This document shows, in pieces, positions 53,351 through 63,176 of a stretch of 64,000 bases of DNA. Made by a program: the position numbers and the translations under genes. The stretch is from Saprospiraceae bacterium (GTDB lineage Bacteria; Bacteroidota; Bacteroidia; Chitinophagales; Saprospiraceae), in assembly GCA_016715985.1 (NCBI GenBank), contig JADJXD010000001.1, positions 496,001-560,000 on the forward strand, in the 5' to 3' direction. The notes beneath the pieces were generated by a model. That model saw only the letters and a list, made by a program, of their open reading frames with translations. It was not told where the DNA came from and did no database searches. Numbering within the stretch: position 1 is the first letter of the stretch; each line of letters starts with the position of its first letter.

Positions 53351-54445
53351 ATGGCAAAAATAAAATTAGCTCTGCTGACAGGTGGAAAGTCCACAGAACA
53401 TGAAGTATCACTCAGATCCGGAAAAAGTATTCTGGATGCAATAGACAAAAGCAAGTATGAAATTTTCCTGATAGGAATCGATAAAGAAGGGAAATGGTTT
53501 TTAAATGATCCGGAACAGTATCTGATAAAAAAAGAAGGCTCAGCATTTTTCGAATTAGTAAACAGCGACAGAGAAGTGTTTCTGTGGACCGAAAACCAAT
53601 TATGCTACCTGAAAGATGTTAAATCTTCTGAACTCATCGTACAACTCGATGTCGTATTTCCTGTGCTGCATGGCACATATGGAGAAGACGGAACACTGCA
53701 AGGTGTTTTGAAAGCCAACAATGCTGCATTTGTGGGTACAGATCTGATGGCTTCTGCGATAGGCATGGATAAGGATATTGCCAAAAGACTCTGGCGTGAT
53801 GCGGGCATTCCGATTGCTGATTTTGTCTGTCTAACTTCAAAAAACAGAGATCAATATAATTATAATTCACTCAGCGCAAGTCTCGGATCACCTTTATTCA
53901 TAAAACCTGCCAATGCCGGTTCATCCGTAGGAGTGCATAAAGTGACCTCTGAAAAGGAATATCAGGAAGCGTTAGCCGATGCCTTTTTGTATGACAGAAA
54001 ACTTTTAGTTGAAGAAGCAATTTCAGGAATCGAAGTGGAGTGCGCCATTTTAGGAAATGAAAATCCGATGTCTTCCGTCATTGGGGCCATCAAACCCACC
54101 CATCAATTTTATTCTTACGAAGCCAAATATGTAGATGACGACGGAGCCAAAACACAGATTCCAGCAAACATTCCTGAAGAAGTAAGTGAATTGATCAGAG
54201 AAACTGCCGTAAAAGCATATGAAACCATTGGTTGTGAAGGGCTTTCGAGAGTAGATTTTTTTCTCAGACCCGACCATTCGATCATTCTGAATGAAATAAA
54301 TACATTGCCGGGATTTACAAGTATCAGTATGTACCCTAAATTATGGGAAGCTACCGGAATCCCCTTTACGGAATTAATCAACAGATTGATCGGGCTTGGT
54401 ATTGATCGTCATCAGAAAACAAAACAATTGAAAGTGGTTCAGTAA
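53351..54445 (+). CDS. ddl: D-alanine--D-alanine ligase
   Basis: A 364-residue ATP-grasp enzyme of peptidoglycan precursor synthesis. Seen in order: GGKSTEHEVSLRSG at the N-terminus, FPVLHGTYGEDGTLQG near 96, the ATP-binding FIKPANAGSSVGVHKV near 180, EVECAILGN near 220, and the metal-binding ILNEINTLPGFTSISMYPKLWEATG near the end. All hallmarks are intact. It follows phoU by 12 bp, so the two share a transcript, an unusual partnership for phosphate signalling. Confidence 0.95.
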   Translation: MAKIKLALLTGGKSTEHEVSLRSGKSILDAIDKSKYEIFLIGIDKEGKWFLNDPEQYLIKKEGSAFFELVNSDREVFLWTENQLCYLKDVKSSELIVQLDVVFPVLHGTYGEDGTLQGVLKANNAAFVGTDLMASAIGMDKDIAKRLWRDAGIPIADFVCLTSKNRDQYNYNSLSASLGSPLFIKPANAGSSVGVHKVTSEKEYQEALADAFLYDRKLLVEEAISGIEVECAILGNENPMSSVIGAIKPTHQFYSYEAKYVDDDGAKTQIPANIPEEVSELIRETAVKAYETIGCEGLSRVDFFLRPDHSIILNEINTLPGFTSISMYPKLWEATGIPFTELINRLIGLGIDRHQKTKQLKVVQ

Positions 54446-54469
54446 TTGTTGAACCCTGAAAACATATTG

Positions 54470-54570
54470 GGGAATGAGCCCGCCTGCCTAAGGAGTTGAA
54501 CAGGAGTAACTGGCAGCAAATATTGCCTTTCTTTACCCCCGACCCCTAAAGGGGAGTCCTGCCCGCTTTC
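54470..54570. repeat. GC-rich dispersed repeat between ddl and purM
   Basis: GGGAATGAGCCCGCCTGCC and two more bases (54470-54490) are an inverted copy of 8507-8527. Further on, the palindrome CCCCTAAAGGGG (54543-54554) matches the CCCTAAAGGG palindrome at 8525-8534. The two sites therefore share at least two modules, marking an interspersed repeat family. It sits between the converging ddl and purM genes and may act as terminator. Confidence 0.65.
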
Positions 54571-54605
54571 CATAATATATTTACCACTAAAATCAAAGTA
54601 TAACC

Positions 54606-55793
54606 TTATTTGTACTGAATTACGCCGCTTTCTGCGTGGATACTAAGTACTTTTGAATCTGCACTTTCTACCCTACCGATGACCTGTGCATCTATACCAA
54701 ATTCTTTTGAAATTCTGATGAACTCTTCTGCTCTGTTTTTGTCAGAAACATATATTTCCAATCGATGCCCCATATTAAATACCTGATACATTTCTGTTAG
54801 CGAAAGTCCCGATTCTGATTGAATCAATCTAAACAAAGGTGGAATTTCAAAAACGTTATCTTTTATTATATGCAGATTTTTGTCCACAAATTTCATTATT
54901 TTGGTTTGGCCGCCACCGCTACAATGGATTATGCCGTTTATACCTGCTTTCCCTGTTGCAAGAATTCTGCGAAGGAGTGGCATATAAGTTCGTGTTGGTG
55001 ATAACACCAGTTTACCTACTGATATATTTTCCCCATCAATTTCTATCCCTTCAGAAAGAGATTTGCTTCCGGCGTAAACCAGATCTTTCGGAACTGCAGG
55101 ATTAAAACTTTCAGGATACAGGTCTCTGTATTTTTTATCAAAAACATCATGACGAGCTGATGTCAGGCCATTACTCCCTGTACCGCCATTGTACTCCTGC
55201 TCATACGTTGCTGTACCAAAAGAAGAAAAACCCACAATAATATCTCCGTGCTGGATATCAATATTGACAACATCGTCTCGTTTCATTCTGCAAAATGCAG
55301 TATAACCCACATCAATCGTCCTGACAATATCGCCTACATCTGCTGTCTCTCCACCCGCCAGTGTAATCCCGATACCATATTGAGCCATTCGGTCAATAAA
55401 AGTCTGTGCATGATTAATAATTTCAGAGATAACTTCCGCAGGTATGAGGTGTTTATTCCTTCCGATGGTAGAAGAAAGGATGATATTGTTGAGAGCACCG
55501 ACACAAGCGAGATCATCCAGATTCATGACTATTGCATCTTCCACAATTCCTTTCCAAACTGAAATATCACCCGTTTCTTTCCAGTAAATATACGCAAGAC
55601 TTGTTTTGGTTCCGGCTGTGTCTGCATGCATGATATTGCAATATTGCAGATCTCCGGCGGCAATATCAGGTAATATTTTACAAAATGCATTAGGATAAAT
55701 GCCTTTGTCCAATTTACTGATAGCTGCGTGCACTTCATCTTTGGAAGCAGATACTCCTCTCTGATCGTATTTTAACTGATTATCGTTGTTCAT
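54606..55793 (-). CDS. purM: Phosphoribosylformylglycinamidine cyclo-ligase (AIR synthase)
   Basis: 395 residues of the PurM fold, the longer Bacteroidota type. The N-terminal ATPase half shows HADTAGTKTSLAYIYW near 55, NLDDLACVGA near 92 and LAGGETADVGDIVRTIDVGYTA near 145. The C-terminal half has GIIHCSGGGQTKIMKF near 285 and TEMYQVFNMGHRLEIY near 335. It converts FGAM to AIR in purine synthesis. Being longer and quite diverged from the E. coli enzyme, a PurM-like relative with another substrate cannot be fully excluded. Single gene on the minus strand. Confidence 0.88.
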   Translation of the reverse strand: MNNDNQLKYDQRGVSASKDEVHAAISKLDKGIYPNAFCKILPDIAAGDLQYCNIMHADTAGTKTSLAYIYWKETGDISVWKGIVEDAIVMNLDDLACVGALNNIILSSTIGRNKHLIPAEVISEIINHAQTFIDRMAQYGIGITLAGGETADVGDIVRTIDVGYTAFCRMKRDDVVNIDIQHGDIIVGFSSFGTATYEQEYNGGTGSNGLTSARHDVFDKKYRDLYPESFNPAVPKDLVYAGSKSLSEGIEIDGENISVGKLVLSPTRTYMPLLRRILATGKAGINGIIHCSGGGQTKIMKFVDKNLHIIKDNVFEIPPLFRLIQSESGLSLTEMYQVFNMGHRLEIYVSDKNRAEEFIRISKEFGIDAQVIGRVESADSKVLSIHAESGVIQYK

Positions 55794-55912
55794 GAATATT
55801 TGTAAGCCTGAATTCTGAAATTAATCCTGCAAATTTAGAAAATTCAAAATGCAATTACCGAAATAACATGATGAAAGTACTTTAATAATTGAAAATAGCG
55901 GAAGCATACAGG

Positions 55913-56227
55913 CTAATCATCCAAACGCAGAAGTTTAACAAGGCAATCATTCTGTAAAATACTTACCTTTTTACAGTGACTCAGATGTTCGAACGAAAAA
56001 TTTTGGGATGCAGAAAATGGAAGATTGTTTGACACAAAAAACAAACCTGTACATTCTATTTCTCCGGTTGGTGAAAAACGTGTTATCCTAAACTTGCTAT
56101 TATTGGTTGGTTCCAAATAAAACCAGGATCCTGCACCTTCGCCCGCCAGCCATTGAGCGGTATCCGGAACATTGTCATTTCTCAGAGGTTCAGGCAAAGT
56201 GACTGATTTTATAGATATCGGACGCAT
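55913..56227 (-). CDS. Unknown protein in a four-gene cluster
   Basis: About 104 residues from ATG 56227 (a GTG lies one codon earlier). No membrane segment. GEGAGSWFYLEP and TGEIECTGLFFVSN look like beta strands of a small sandwich or lipocalin-like fold; I recognise no family. It starts 6 bp after the stop of the Cys-motif gene, so the two are co-transcribed. Confidence 0.6.
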   Translation of the reverse strand: MRPISIKSVTLPEPLRNDNVPDTAQWLAGEGAGSWFYLEPTNNSKFRITRFSPTGEIECTGLFFVSNNLPFSASQNFSFEHLSHCKKVSILQNDCLVKLLRLDD

Positions 56228-56233
56228 CACATA

Positions 56234-56875
56234 TTATAGTTTTTCACCCGGGCTATTTGAAAATCTGTTGGACAATGCATAAATATTTGTCATGGGCGAT
56301 GGTGTAATCGTTGGCGGAATAGATAAAGGTAAAGCCATTTTTGGTGTAGGATTTCCGGCAAGTATGACTGTTCTGACAAATCGTGAACAATTGGTACCAC
56401 TCAAAACAAAAGGTCCATATTTATGTGGACTGCTATCCTGAATATTTACAGCAGTTTGAAATGCCCGATCAAAATGAACCGGACAATATGCAGAGTGTAG
56501 TACTCCGGTGCCATGACAGGAATCATTACTTTGAATTTCCGAATATATTTCTTTATAATTCAACAATTTTAAATTATGAGATAATTCAGCTGTCAATTTA
56601 ATTTTCAAATCATGATCAGTCTCTTTGTCCCTTACCCTACCCCATCCTGCCGGTGCATGATAACGTCCAAAATCAAAATAATGGCAGATCCCATCCTGAG
56701 CACTGATAAGGACTACTGCTGCATGCCCTACTTTGTAATACCCTTTTTTATTAACACCAGCCCATTTCATCAGTGTATCATACCAAGCTCCTGCTTGTCG
56801 GCATTTGGTTTCAGGCCACGCCAATGCAATGGCTACTCCGTCATGACGTGATTTATTCCTAAAGTCGCGAAACAT
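56234..56875 (-). CDS. Conserved protein with an NCSRFV motif, possible papain-fold enzyme
   Basis: 213 residues from ATG 56875 (eight codons more are open upstream). Seen are VAIALAWPETKCRQAGAWYD near 14, a KVGHAAVVLI strand with a His near 50, HYFDFGRYHAPAGWGRVR near 65 and GTNCSRFVRTVILAGNP near 160. A His on a strand and a Cys in NCSRFV could form a permuted NlpC/P60-type site (inference). From memory this resembles the Bacteroidota family annotated as DUF6695, unverified. It overlaps the NRDE gene by about 17 bp. Confidence 0.65.
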   Translation of the reverse strand: MFRDFRNKSRHDGVAIALAWPETKCRQAGAWYDTLMKWAGVNKKGYYKVGHAAVVLISAQDGICHYFDFGRYHAPAGWGRVRDKETDHDLKIKLTAELSHNLKLLNYKEIYSEIQSNDSCHGTGVLHSAYCPVHFDRAFQTAVNIQDSSPHKYGPFVLSGTNCSRFVRTVILAGNPTPKMALPLSIPPTITPSPMTNIYALSNRFSNSPGEKL

Positions 56876-57560
56876 AATTCTGTTGCTTTGCAATGTCAAA
56901 ATACTGAAATTCAGTGATTCCGGACTCCACTTTTATGCTGGAAATACTGACTGTGCTTATTCCATTCTCTCGTTTCATCAAAATATCGGTCGAAGGGTCA
57001 TCGCCATGTCGGGCATTATGAAAATCAAAAATATTTGTGTCGCTGCTATTTATCTCCAACCAATTATCAAACCAATTTCTACGGTTTTTTTGTGCGTCTG
57101 AATCATATAGTGTAGCTGAAGACCAAATGGAAGGAATTTCAGTATTCTGTTTTTCAAGAAATTTATTTTTACCGTCCCAGACAAATTTATAACATTCTGT
57201 TTCCTCTGTATAATCCAGCATCAGCAAAGTGAATGGAGCAGTATTTTTACAATCCGTTCTTTCCGCAAAAGCATATACAGAGTCCAGCGAAAAACTCCGT
57301 AGCAATATCTGTCCTCTGCTGTGAATGTACTTTGGGTCAGGGTCAAAATTTTCATATGCACCATTGAGAAGGCACCTTGCTTTTTTCATTTCCGAAACGG
57401 CTATCCAGCTTCCTCCGGCGTTAATGTCTTTAGGAAAAATAAGATACTCGTTGTTTATAAGATACTTCTTTGGTGGTTCAGTTTGACGGGAAGTTTGTTC
57501 ATCTCTGCTGGATGTCAATAAAAACCCATCTTCAAGTGGAATGTAAGTTACTGTGCACAT
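56859..57560 (-). CDS. NRDE (TANGO2-like) family protein
   Basis: 233 residues. The start MCTVTYIPLEDGFLLTSSRDEQTSRQ carries the Cys-2 and NRDE/SRDE signature of the TANGO2/Ntn-like family; GGSWIAVSEMKKARCLLNG near 49 and SRGQILLRSF near 80 also fit. The expected fold is an N-terminal nucleophile hydrolase. In eukaryotes TANGO2 has been linked to heme and lipid handling, but the bacterial role is not settled. It overlaps the DinB-like gene by 13 bp. Confidence 0.82.
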   Translation of the reverse strand: MCTVTYIPLEDGFLLTSSRDEQTSRQTEPPKKYLINNEYLIFPKDINAGGSWIAVSEMKKARCLLNGAYENFDPDPKYIHSRGQILLRSFSLDSVYAFAERTDCKNTAPFTLLMLDYTEETECYKFVWDGKNKFLEKQNTEIPSIWSSATLYDSDAQKNRRNWFDNWLEINSSDTNIFDFHNARHGDDPSTDILMKRENGISTVSISSIKVESGITEFQYFDIAKQQNYVSRL

Positions 57561-58054
57561 ACAGAATCTTTAAATCTTATAGTAGAAGATGCCACTCCAA
57601 AATCGACGGGAATCAAATCAGCGCTCCCCATTTCCAATATACCAACTTTTATTAGAGCCATATGATGAATGGCGTGTTCCAAACAATAAATCATTTCGCG
57701 TCTCACCGAGCTTTTGACTAATACTGATTCAATTTCTGAATTGCCGTAAGACCCTTCAATCGCAATTTCTTTGTCATAGTCCATTAAAAGGAGTGCATGC
57801 TGAACTTTGGAAATGGTTGATAAAGCAAATTTTAAATCCGTTTCAAGAAAAAAATCTCTTTTCCTGTTGTCATAATTTACGAGTTTGCCCGGTATTCCCT
57901 GAATCAGGCAGAGATAAAACTCAATAATATGACGGGTGTGCTGACCTACCGAAGCATCAGACAATAATTTTGATTTATAACCATACAATTCTGAAGGAAT
58001 ATTTTCCAAAAGTGACTTTAATTCTTCAAGATTCTGACTGCAATGCTCCTTCAT
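57548..58054 (-). CDS. DinB-like four-helix metal-binding protein
   Basis: 168 residues, helical. The His pattern of DinB/YfiT proteins is present: SVGQHTRHIIEFYLCLI near 36-52 and EHAIHHMALIK near 132-142. Members are Zn/Ni-binding and include bacillithiol/mycothiol-type S-transferases; thiol transfer is only a possibility here. First gene of the cluster, 194 bp from the divergent response regulator. Confidence 0.75.
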   Translation of the reverse strand: MKEHCSQNLEELKSLLENIPSELYGYKSKLLSDASVGQHTRHIIEFYLCLIQGIPGKLVNYDNRKRDFFLETDLKFALSTISKVQHALLLMDYDKEIAIEGSYGNSEIESVLVKSSVRREMIYCLEHAIHHMALIKVGILEMGSADLIPVDFGVASSTIRFKDSVCAQ

Positions 58055-58215
58055 AAAAAAAATAAATTTCCGGTTGGTTGTAAACTCTCTGCAAAGTAAA
58101 AGACAAAATAAATATAATTCAAATTATCAGGCGACATTCTTGTATTCATATTAAATTTGAAGGATCGAAAATTTAACTTCGTTTAGAAAAAATAGCTTTT
58201 CCTAAAATTTCATAC

Positions 58216-58223
58216 TACATTTG
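58216..58223 (+). promoter_or_regulatory. -7 promoter element of the two-component operon
   Basis: TACATTTG matches TAnnTTTG, 26 bp before ATG 58249. Confidence 0.4.
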
Positions 58224-58248
58224 TACAACATATCAAGTGATTAATAAG

Positions 58249-58947
58249 ATGGCTATTGCAGTTATAGAAGATGATCCTAGTATTCGGGAACTGATTAGAA
58301 TCATTCTATCTGACCTGAATATTGAGATAGATTGTTTTGAGAATGGCTGGAAAGGTTTGGATGCGATTCAATCAAAAGAATATGAACTTTTAGTGCTTGA
58401 TCTGATGCTTCCCGGTGTAAACGGACTTGAGATTACAAGAAAAATCCGTCAGGAAAATGCAAAACTCCCTATTCTCATTCTGACATCAAAATCTGAAGAT
58501 GAAGATAAAATTGCCGGATTGGAAACCGGTGCAGATGATTATCTGACAAAACCATTCAGCAAAGGAGAACTGACAGCCAGAGTGAGAGCTTTGCTCAGAC
58601 GAGCAGGAATTAAAAAAAAGACAGCATATATTGAAAACAGCATCATTTCCATCGGGGAGCTTACTTTGGATATTGAAAATCATCTGCTAACCAAAAATAA
58701 CAGGGAGATCAATCTTACGGTTAAAGAATTTGATCTGATAAAATTATTCATGACACAACCCGGCAGAAATTTCACCAGACAGGATGTACTTGAAAGAGTG
58801 TGGGGCGAACAATTTGAAGGACTCGAACATACCGTAAATTCAAATATTAACCGCTTAAGACTCAAAATTGAAGACAATCCTGCCCAACCCCTTTATTTGG
58901 TTACAGTATGGGGAGTTGGCTACAAATTCAACAAAAATACGGACTAA
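58249..58947 (+). CDS. OmpR/PhoB-family response regulator
   Basis: 232 residues from ATG 58249; a GTG at 58237 adds four residues. The receiver domain (about 1-120) has the acidic pair EDD near 8, the phospho-acceptor Asp in LVLDLMLPGVNGLE near 50, and Lys in YLTKPFSKGE near 102. A winged-helix DNA-binding domain runs from about 135-230 (EFDLIKLFMTQPGRNFTRQDVLERVWG, then GVGYKFN). It is 6 bp upstream of the kinase gene. The similarity to PhoB/PhoP is general; a phosphate role is not shown although phoU lies 5 kb away. Confidence 0.9.
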   Translation: MAIAVIEDDPSIRELIRIILSDLNIEIDCFENGWKGLDAIQSKEYELLVLDLMLPGVNGLEITRKIRQENAKLPILILTSKSEDEDKIAGLETGADDYLTKPFSKGELTARVRALLRRAGIKKKTAYIENSIISIGELTLDIENHLLTKNNREINLTVKEFDLIKLFMTQPGRNFTRQDVLERVWGEQFEGLEHTVNSNINRLRLKIEDNPAQPLYLVTVWGVGYKFNKNTD

Positions 58948-58953
58948 AAACCT

Positions 58954-60405
58954 ATGAATCAAGCAAATTTCTGGAAAAATAAAAGAATCAGACAAATTCT
59001 GATTTTGGTAACCATATCCTATTTTTTGTTGTGGATTTTGATGACAACACTCTATTACAGATTTTTATTTGACAAATATGAACAATCCACACTCAAGAGA
59101 CTTTCGACAATCGCATCACTGACAGCTTTGCAGATTGATGGTGATATGCATGAAAATCTGACTACCCAATATCCGAAAATAAGTGCTTCAGAAATAGCTA
59201 TTCAGGATAGCAATTTTATAAGATTATGTCAGATTTTGAGATCGAATCATATTCAGGCAAAACTAAACAGCCCCATTTATACATTGGTACAGGGGAATGA
59301 CAAAAACTATTTCGAATTTGTTCTTACTTCTGATTCGATACCCTATTTCAGACATCGCTATATTTCGTTTCATCCGACACTGGATTATAATTTTGAAAAA
59401 GGAGGAAATATAAGTGCCTATACGGATGAATTTGGAATGTGGATTTCTGCATTTTCACCCATCCGTGACCGTAAAGGAAAGACGATTGCAGTCCTGATGG
59501 TCGATGAAAAATTAAATGATTTTATAAAAGCTACCCGAATGCAGATTTTTGAAAATCTGATTATTTCATTAATTGTATTTTCCATTTTAATTCTGATTCT
59601 ATTTTTGATACTTCGAAGTATTCTGGATCGTGAAAACAAAGATAAAATTGCTCTTATAAACTATGGTGCAGAAAACCTGAAGATGGTAGAACAACTCAGT
59701 GAAGCAAATCATAAACTTAACCAATCAGACACATTCCGCAAAGAAATGATCTCCAATATTTCACATGATTTGCGGACCCCACTTGCAAGTATTACCGGCT
59801 TTCTGGAACTTGTCAGAGACCCTGAAAAGCAATTAAGCAAAGCAGAAAGAAATAAATATATTGATATAGCTTTGTCAGAATCGTATCGGCTAAAGAGGAT
59901 GGTTGCCGATCTTTTTGAATTATCTAAACTTGAAACAGGGCAGATCATTCTCAATAAAGAAGCTTTCAACATTTATGAATTAGTATCTGATATCATTCAA
60001 AAATATATGTTGGTTATTGAAAAGAAGAATATCACGCTTAAGTTTGAAATTCATGAGAATTTAGGTTTGGCATTTGGTGATATTAAGTACATTGACAGAG
60101 TTTTTCAGAATCTATTAGACAATGCTGTACGATATGTTCCGCAAGATGGTTACATGAAAATCTGGATTTTAGATGATGCAGACTTTTTTAAGGTTAAAAT
60201 ATGTAACAGCGGGCATCTACTTAGTCAGGAGGATCTGAGCAGGATTTTTGACCGATACTATACTACAGAAAATACAAGAAACAGTGGTGCAGGACTTGGC
60301 CTTGCTATTGCTAAAAAAATATGTGATCTGCATGGTTGTATTATCACTGCGGAGTCTAACGAATATGTAAATTCCTTTTGGTTTACGGTAGAGAAGTTTA
60401 GATAA
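58954..60405 (+). CDS. Sensor histidine kinase
   Basis: 483 residues. One helix near 12-35, an extracytoplasmic sensor part about 36-195, a second helix near 197-220 (FENLIISLIVFSILILILFLIL split), and a coiled linker. HisKA shows the phospho-His in NISHDLRTPLASITGF near 270, and the ATPase has NLLDNAVRYVP near 380, the G-boxes in GAGLGLAIAKKICDLHG near 445, and FDRYYT near 430. Complete. It works with the adjacent response regulator; the signal is unknown. Confidence 0.9.
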   Translation: MNQANFWKNKRIRQILILVTISYFLLWILMTTLYYRFLFDKYEQSTLKRLSTIASLTALQIDGDMHENLTTQYPKISASEIAIQDSNFIRLCQILRSNHIQAKLNSPIYTLVQGNDKNYFEFVLTSDSIPYFRHRYISFHPTLDYNFEKGGNISAYTDEFGMWISAFSPIRDRKGKTIAVLMVDEKLNDFIKATRMQIFENLIISLIVFSILILILFLILRSILDRENKDKIALINYGAENLKMVEQLSEANHKLNQSDTFRKEMISNISHDLRTPLASITGFLELVRDPEKQLSKAERNKYIDIALSESYRLKRMVADLFELSKLETGQIILNKEAFNIYELVSDIIQKYMLVIEKKNITLKFEIHENLGLAFGDIKYIDRVFQNLLDNAVRYVPQDGYMKIWILDDADFFKVKICNSGHLLSQEDLSRIFDRYYTTENTRNSGAGLGLAIAKKICDLHGCIITAESNEYVNSFWFTVEKFR

Positions 60406-60515
60406 AATAACTTTTTAATCTAAATCTTTTTTATCAAAATACAGTAATGTTTTGTATTTAAACTCGTCAATAATCTTATCTTTATGTCTACATCTCATTG
60501 AAAATTTTTTGTCTA

Positions 60516-63176
60516 ATGCGTATTATATATTTAATTGGAATCATCAATATCAGCGTTTTCAATATTTTTTGTCAAAAATCAGAAATCATATATCCAAATA
60601 TTCCTGAAAACGAAATACATATTCATAAGGGTTCTGATCTCTTTACAACACCTTCTTCCGGATCACTTCTGCCGGAAAATATCACAGAAGACTGGAATAT
60701 ATCGTTGAGACATTTTTCATCTTATTTCCACAATGATGAATTGCCATTAGAAGAATACAAAAAGTTGAAAGAAGAAGCCAATGAAGTCCGAAATCAACAA
60801 AGCAGCTATGAATTTCCTTTAAAAAATTCACAATTAAAATCGGATGTCTCTCCCATTTTGATGAATAACTTCAGAGCCAATATTCGTGGCGGCAGTATCC
60901 CAATGGATAATACGATGGCAATCTCCCGCAATGGATTTGTTGTATCTGCTATTAATTCAAACATTATCTTTACGATGCCGGATGGGGTTGTAACATTCAG
61001 TCGCAGCTTAGCGGATTTTTATAAATTGCTTGCGCTGGGTACACGAATGTTTGATCCAAGAGTTATTTATGATCCGGAACAAAACAGATTTATTGTTGTA
61101 TGTCTGCATGGGTCTTCCTTTAATACTTCCTACCTGTGTATTGCTTTCTCCCAAACAGAGGACCCCAATGGTGAATGGAATTTTTACAAAATAAAAGGAA
61201 ATCCTATGTCAGATGAAGTTTGGTTTGATTTCCCGAATATTGCTCTGAGTAAAGACGATCTGTACATAGCTGGTAATATGTTTAACGATGATAATCAATT
61301 CAGATATTCCATGATTTTACAAATATCCAAAACGGATGGATATGAAGGCAATGAACTTACCTGGAAATATTATGGAAGCAATTTTAACTCACCGGAAGGC
61401 ATTACTTTTAATCCGGTTCCGGTTATGTCCGGGTGGGAAAACCTCACAACTCCCGGGCTGTACTTTATCAGCAGAAGGAATAATGGCTATAATATTAACT
61501 ATACTACGGAATCCGTAAAAAACAATCCTTCGTTGGCAACATTTTTTGTATCCGGCCCGGTGAATGCACCACCACCGGAAGGTCGTCAAAAAGGCGTTGA
61601 TGTAATGTTAAATACCGGAGGAACCAGATTAAGACATGCTATTTATCTGAATGGAATTTTACATTTTATGTCACAATCCAATTCGCCTACCGGAGATGGA
61701 GGATTGTTCTATGGCAGACTTAATCTCAATACTTTGAAAGTTAATGCGGATGTATTATTTGAAAAAGATCGGGATTATACTTACCCTACATTAACGGCTT
61801 TTGGAAGCAGTGAAGAAGATGACAAAATACTTGTTAATTATACATTTTCCGGACCTGATATTTTCCCTGGTCAAGCTGTGAGAGTCGTTTCCGGATATGA
61901 TAATGAATTTAATTGGGGAGATGAAGTCATATATAAAAATGGTACTTCACCGATAGGATATACAGGTATTGAATCTATCAGATGGGGAGATTATACAGGG
62001 GCATCCCGTCGCTTTGGGACAGGAAGAATTGAAAGCTGGTCAGTTGGTTGTTTTGGAGAAGGCAGTGGACACAGTAACTGGTTCGGTCAGTTTGTAAGCA
62101 ATACAGATTTAGACAGACCTGTTATGGAATTTACAGCTTCAAAAACCACTACCCGCCGGGACAGTCTGATTACATTCAGAGATATCAGTAATGTCACACC
62201 CACATCTAGACTTTGGTTGTTTGAGGGTGGTTCACCTGCTACTTCGACAGAAGAACTGCCAGAGATAATGTATGAACAAAACGGAGCTTTTAATGTGACT
62301 TTAATATCATATTTTGAAGGTCGGACGGATACAATGACCAAAAAGGAATTTATTCACATTCTTGAACCGGTATCAAAACCTGAAGCACTTTGGACTTTTG
62401 ACAGAGATGTGGTATATATTGGTGATACTATCCGCTTTACCAGCCTCAGCTCAGCAAATAGTCAAACACATAAATGGACATTTATAAGTGGCACTCCCAA
62501 TAACAGTGCAGATAAAAACCCAACCATTGTCTATAATAAAAAAGGGTCGTTTCTGGTATCTTTGACTGTCGCCAATACAGCCGGAAGCAGTACTTCAACG
62601 GTAAATAAAGCTATTACAGTTCTGGAAAAATTGCCACCAAAAGCTTTGTTTACTGCCAATAAAGTGAATATTATTTCAGGCGAAAGTATCATTTTTAATG
62701 AAACAGCAACAGGAGCTAAAAATCTTCATTGGACATTTACAGGCGGCATTCCGGAGACTTCAGGACTAAGGTCACCCGTGGTAATATATCCGGAGGAAGG
62801 AAGTTTTCCGGTGACTTTGGTAGTTAGTAATGATTTCGGAACTGACTCGATTACTTTAGAAAACTATATAAATGTTGGTACCAGTTCAACGAATAGTTAT
62901 GCATCAGTTGCCGATCTGAAGTTGTACCCAAATCCGGTTCTTTCTTCCCAAAATGAAGTATCCCTTGCATTAAATAATGTGCAGTCCGGGATATTCAAAA
63001 TAGATTTGTATAACCAAAATGGCAGTCTCGTTAAAACATTGTACAATGACAAAATTAAGAACGGGTCCAGTATTCTGACTTTTCGGACATCCATGTTATC
63101 AGCAGGTTCATATTTTATTTCCGTGACATCCGATTCAATACAATACAGAACAATGAAACTTTACATTCTGGATTAA
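60516..63176 (+). CDS. T9SS-sorted surface protein with three PKD-like domains
   Basis: About 886 residues from ATG 60516 (MRIIYLIGIINISVFNIFCQ signal peptide); a TTG six codons upstream is open. Residues 80-540 form a beta-propeller-like region (MAISRNGFVVSAINSNIIF, SDEVWFDFPNIALSKDDLYIAGN). Three PKD-like domains follow near 545-800, each with a W-x-F core (LWLFEGGSPATS, KWTFISGTPNN, HWTFTGGIPETS). The end is a sorting domain (LKLYPNPVLSSQNEVSLAL ... GSYFISVTSDS). A surface-exposed role in adhesion or degradation is expected, but no catalytic motif is seen. Confidence 0.82.
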   Translation: MRIIYLIGIINISVFNIFCQKSEIIYPNIPENEIHIHKGSDLFTTPSSGSLLPENITEDWNISLRHFSSYFHNDELPLEEYKKLKEEANEVRNQQSSYEFPLKNSQLKSDVSPILMNNFRANIRGGSIPMDNTMAISRNGFVVSAINSNIIFTMPDGVVTFSRSLADFYKLLALGTRMFDPRVIYDPEQNRFIVVCLHGSSFNTSYLCIAFSQTEDPNGEWNFYKIKGNPMSDEVWFDFPNIALSKDDLYIAGNMFNDDNQFRYSMILQISKTDGYEGNELTWKYYGSNFNSPEGITFNPVPVMSGWENLTTPGLYFISRRNNGYNINYTTESVKNNPSLATFFVSGPVNAPPPEGRQKGVDVMLNTGGTRLRHAIYLNGILHFMSQSNSPTGDGGLFYGRLNLNTLKVNADVLFEKDRDYTYPTLTAFGSSEEDDKILVNYTFSGPDIFPGQAVRVVSGYDNEFNWGDEVIYKNGTSPIGYTGIESIRWGDYTGASRRFGTGRIESWSVGCFGEGSGHSNWFGQFVSNTDLDRPVMEFTASKTTTRRDSLITFRDISNVTPTSRLWLFEGGSPATSTEELPEIMYEQNGAFNVTLISYFEGRTDTMTKKEFIHILEPVSKPEALWTFDRDVVYIGDTIRFTSLSSANSQTHKWTFISGTPNNSADKNPTIVYNKKGSFLVSLTVANTAGSSTSTVNKAITVLEKLPPKALFTANKVNIISGESIIFNETATGAKNLHWTFTGGIPETSGLRSPVVIYPEEGSFPVTLVVSNDFGTDSITLENYINVGTSSTNSYASVADLKLYPNPVLSSQNEVSLALNNVQSGIFKIDLYNQNGSLVKTLYNDKIKNGSSILTFRTSMLSAGSYFISVTSDSIQYRTMKLYILD

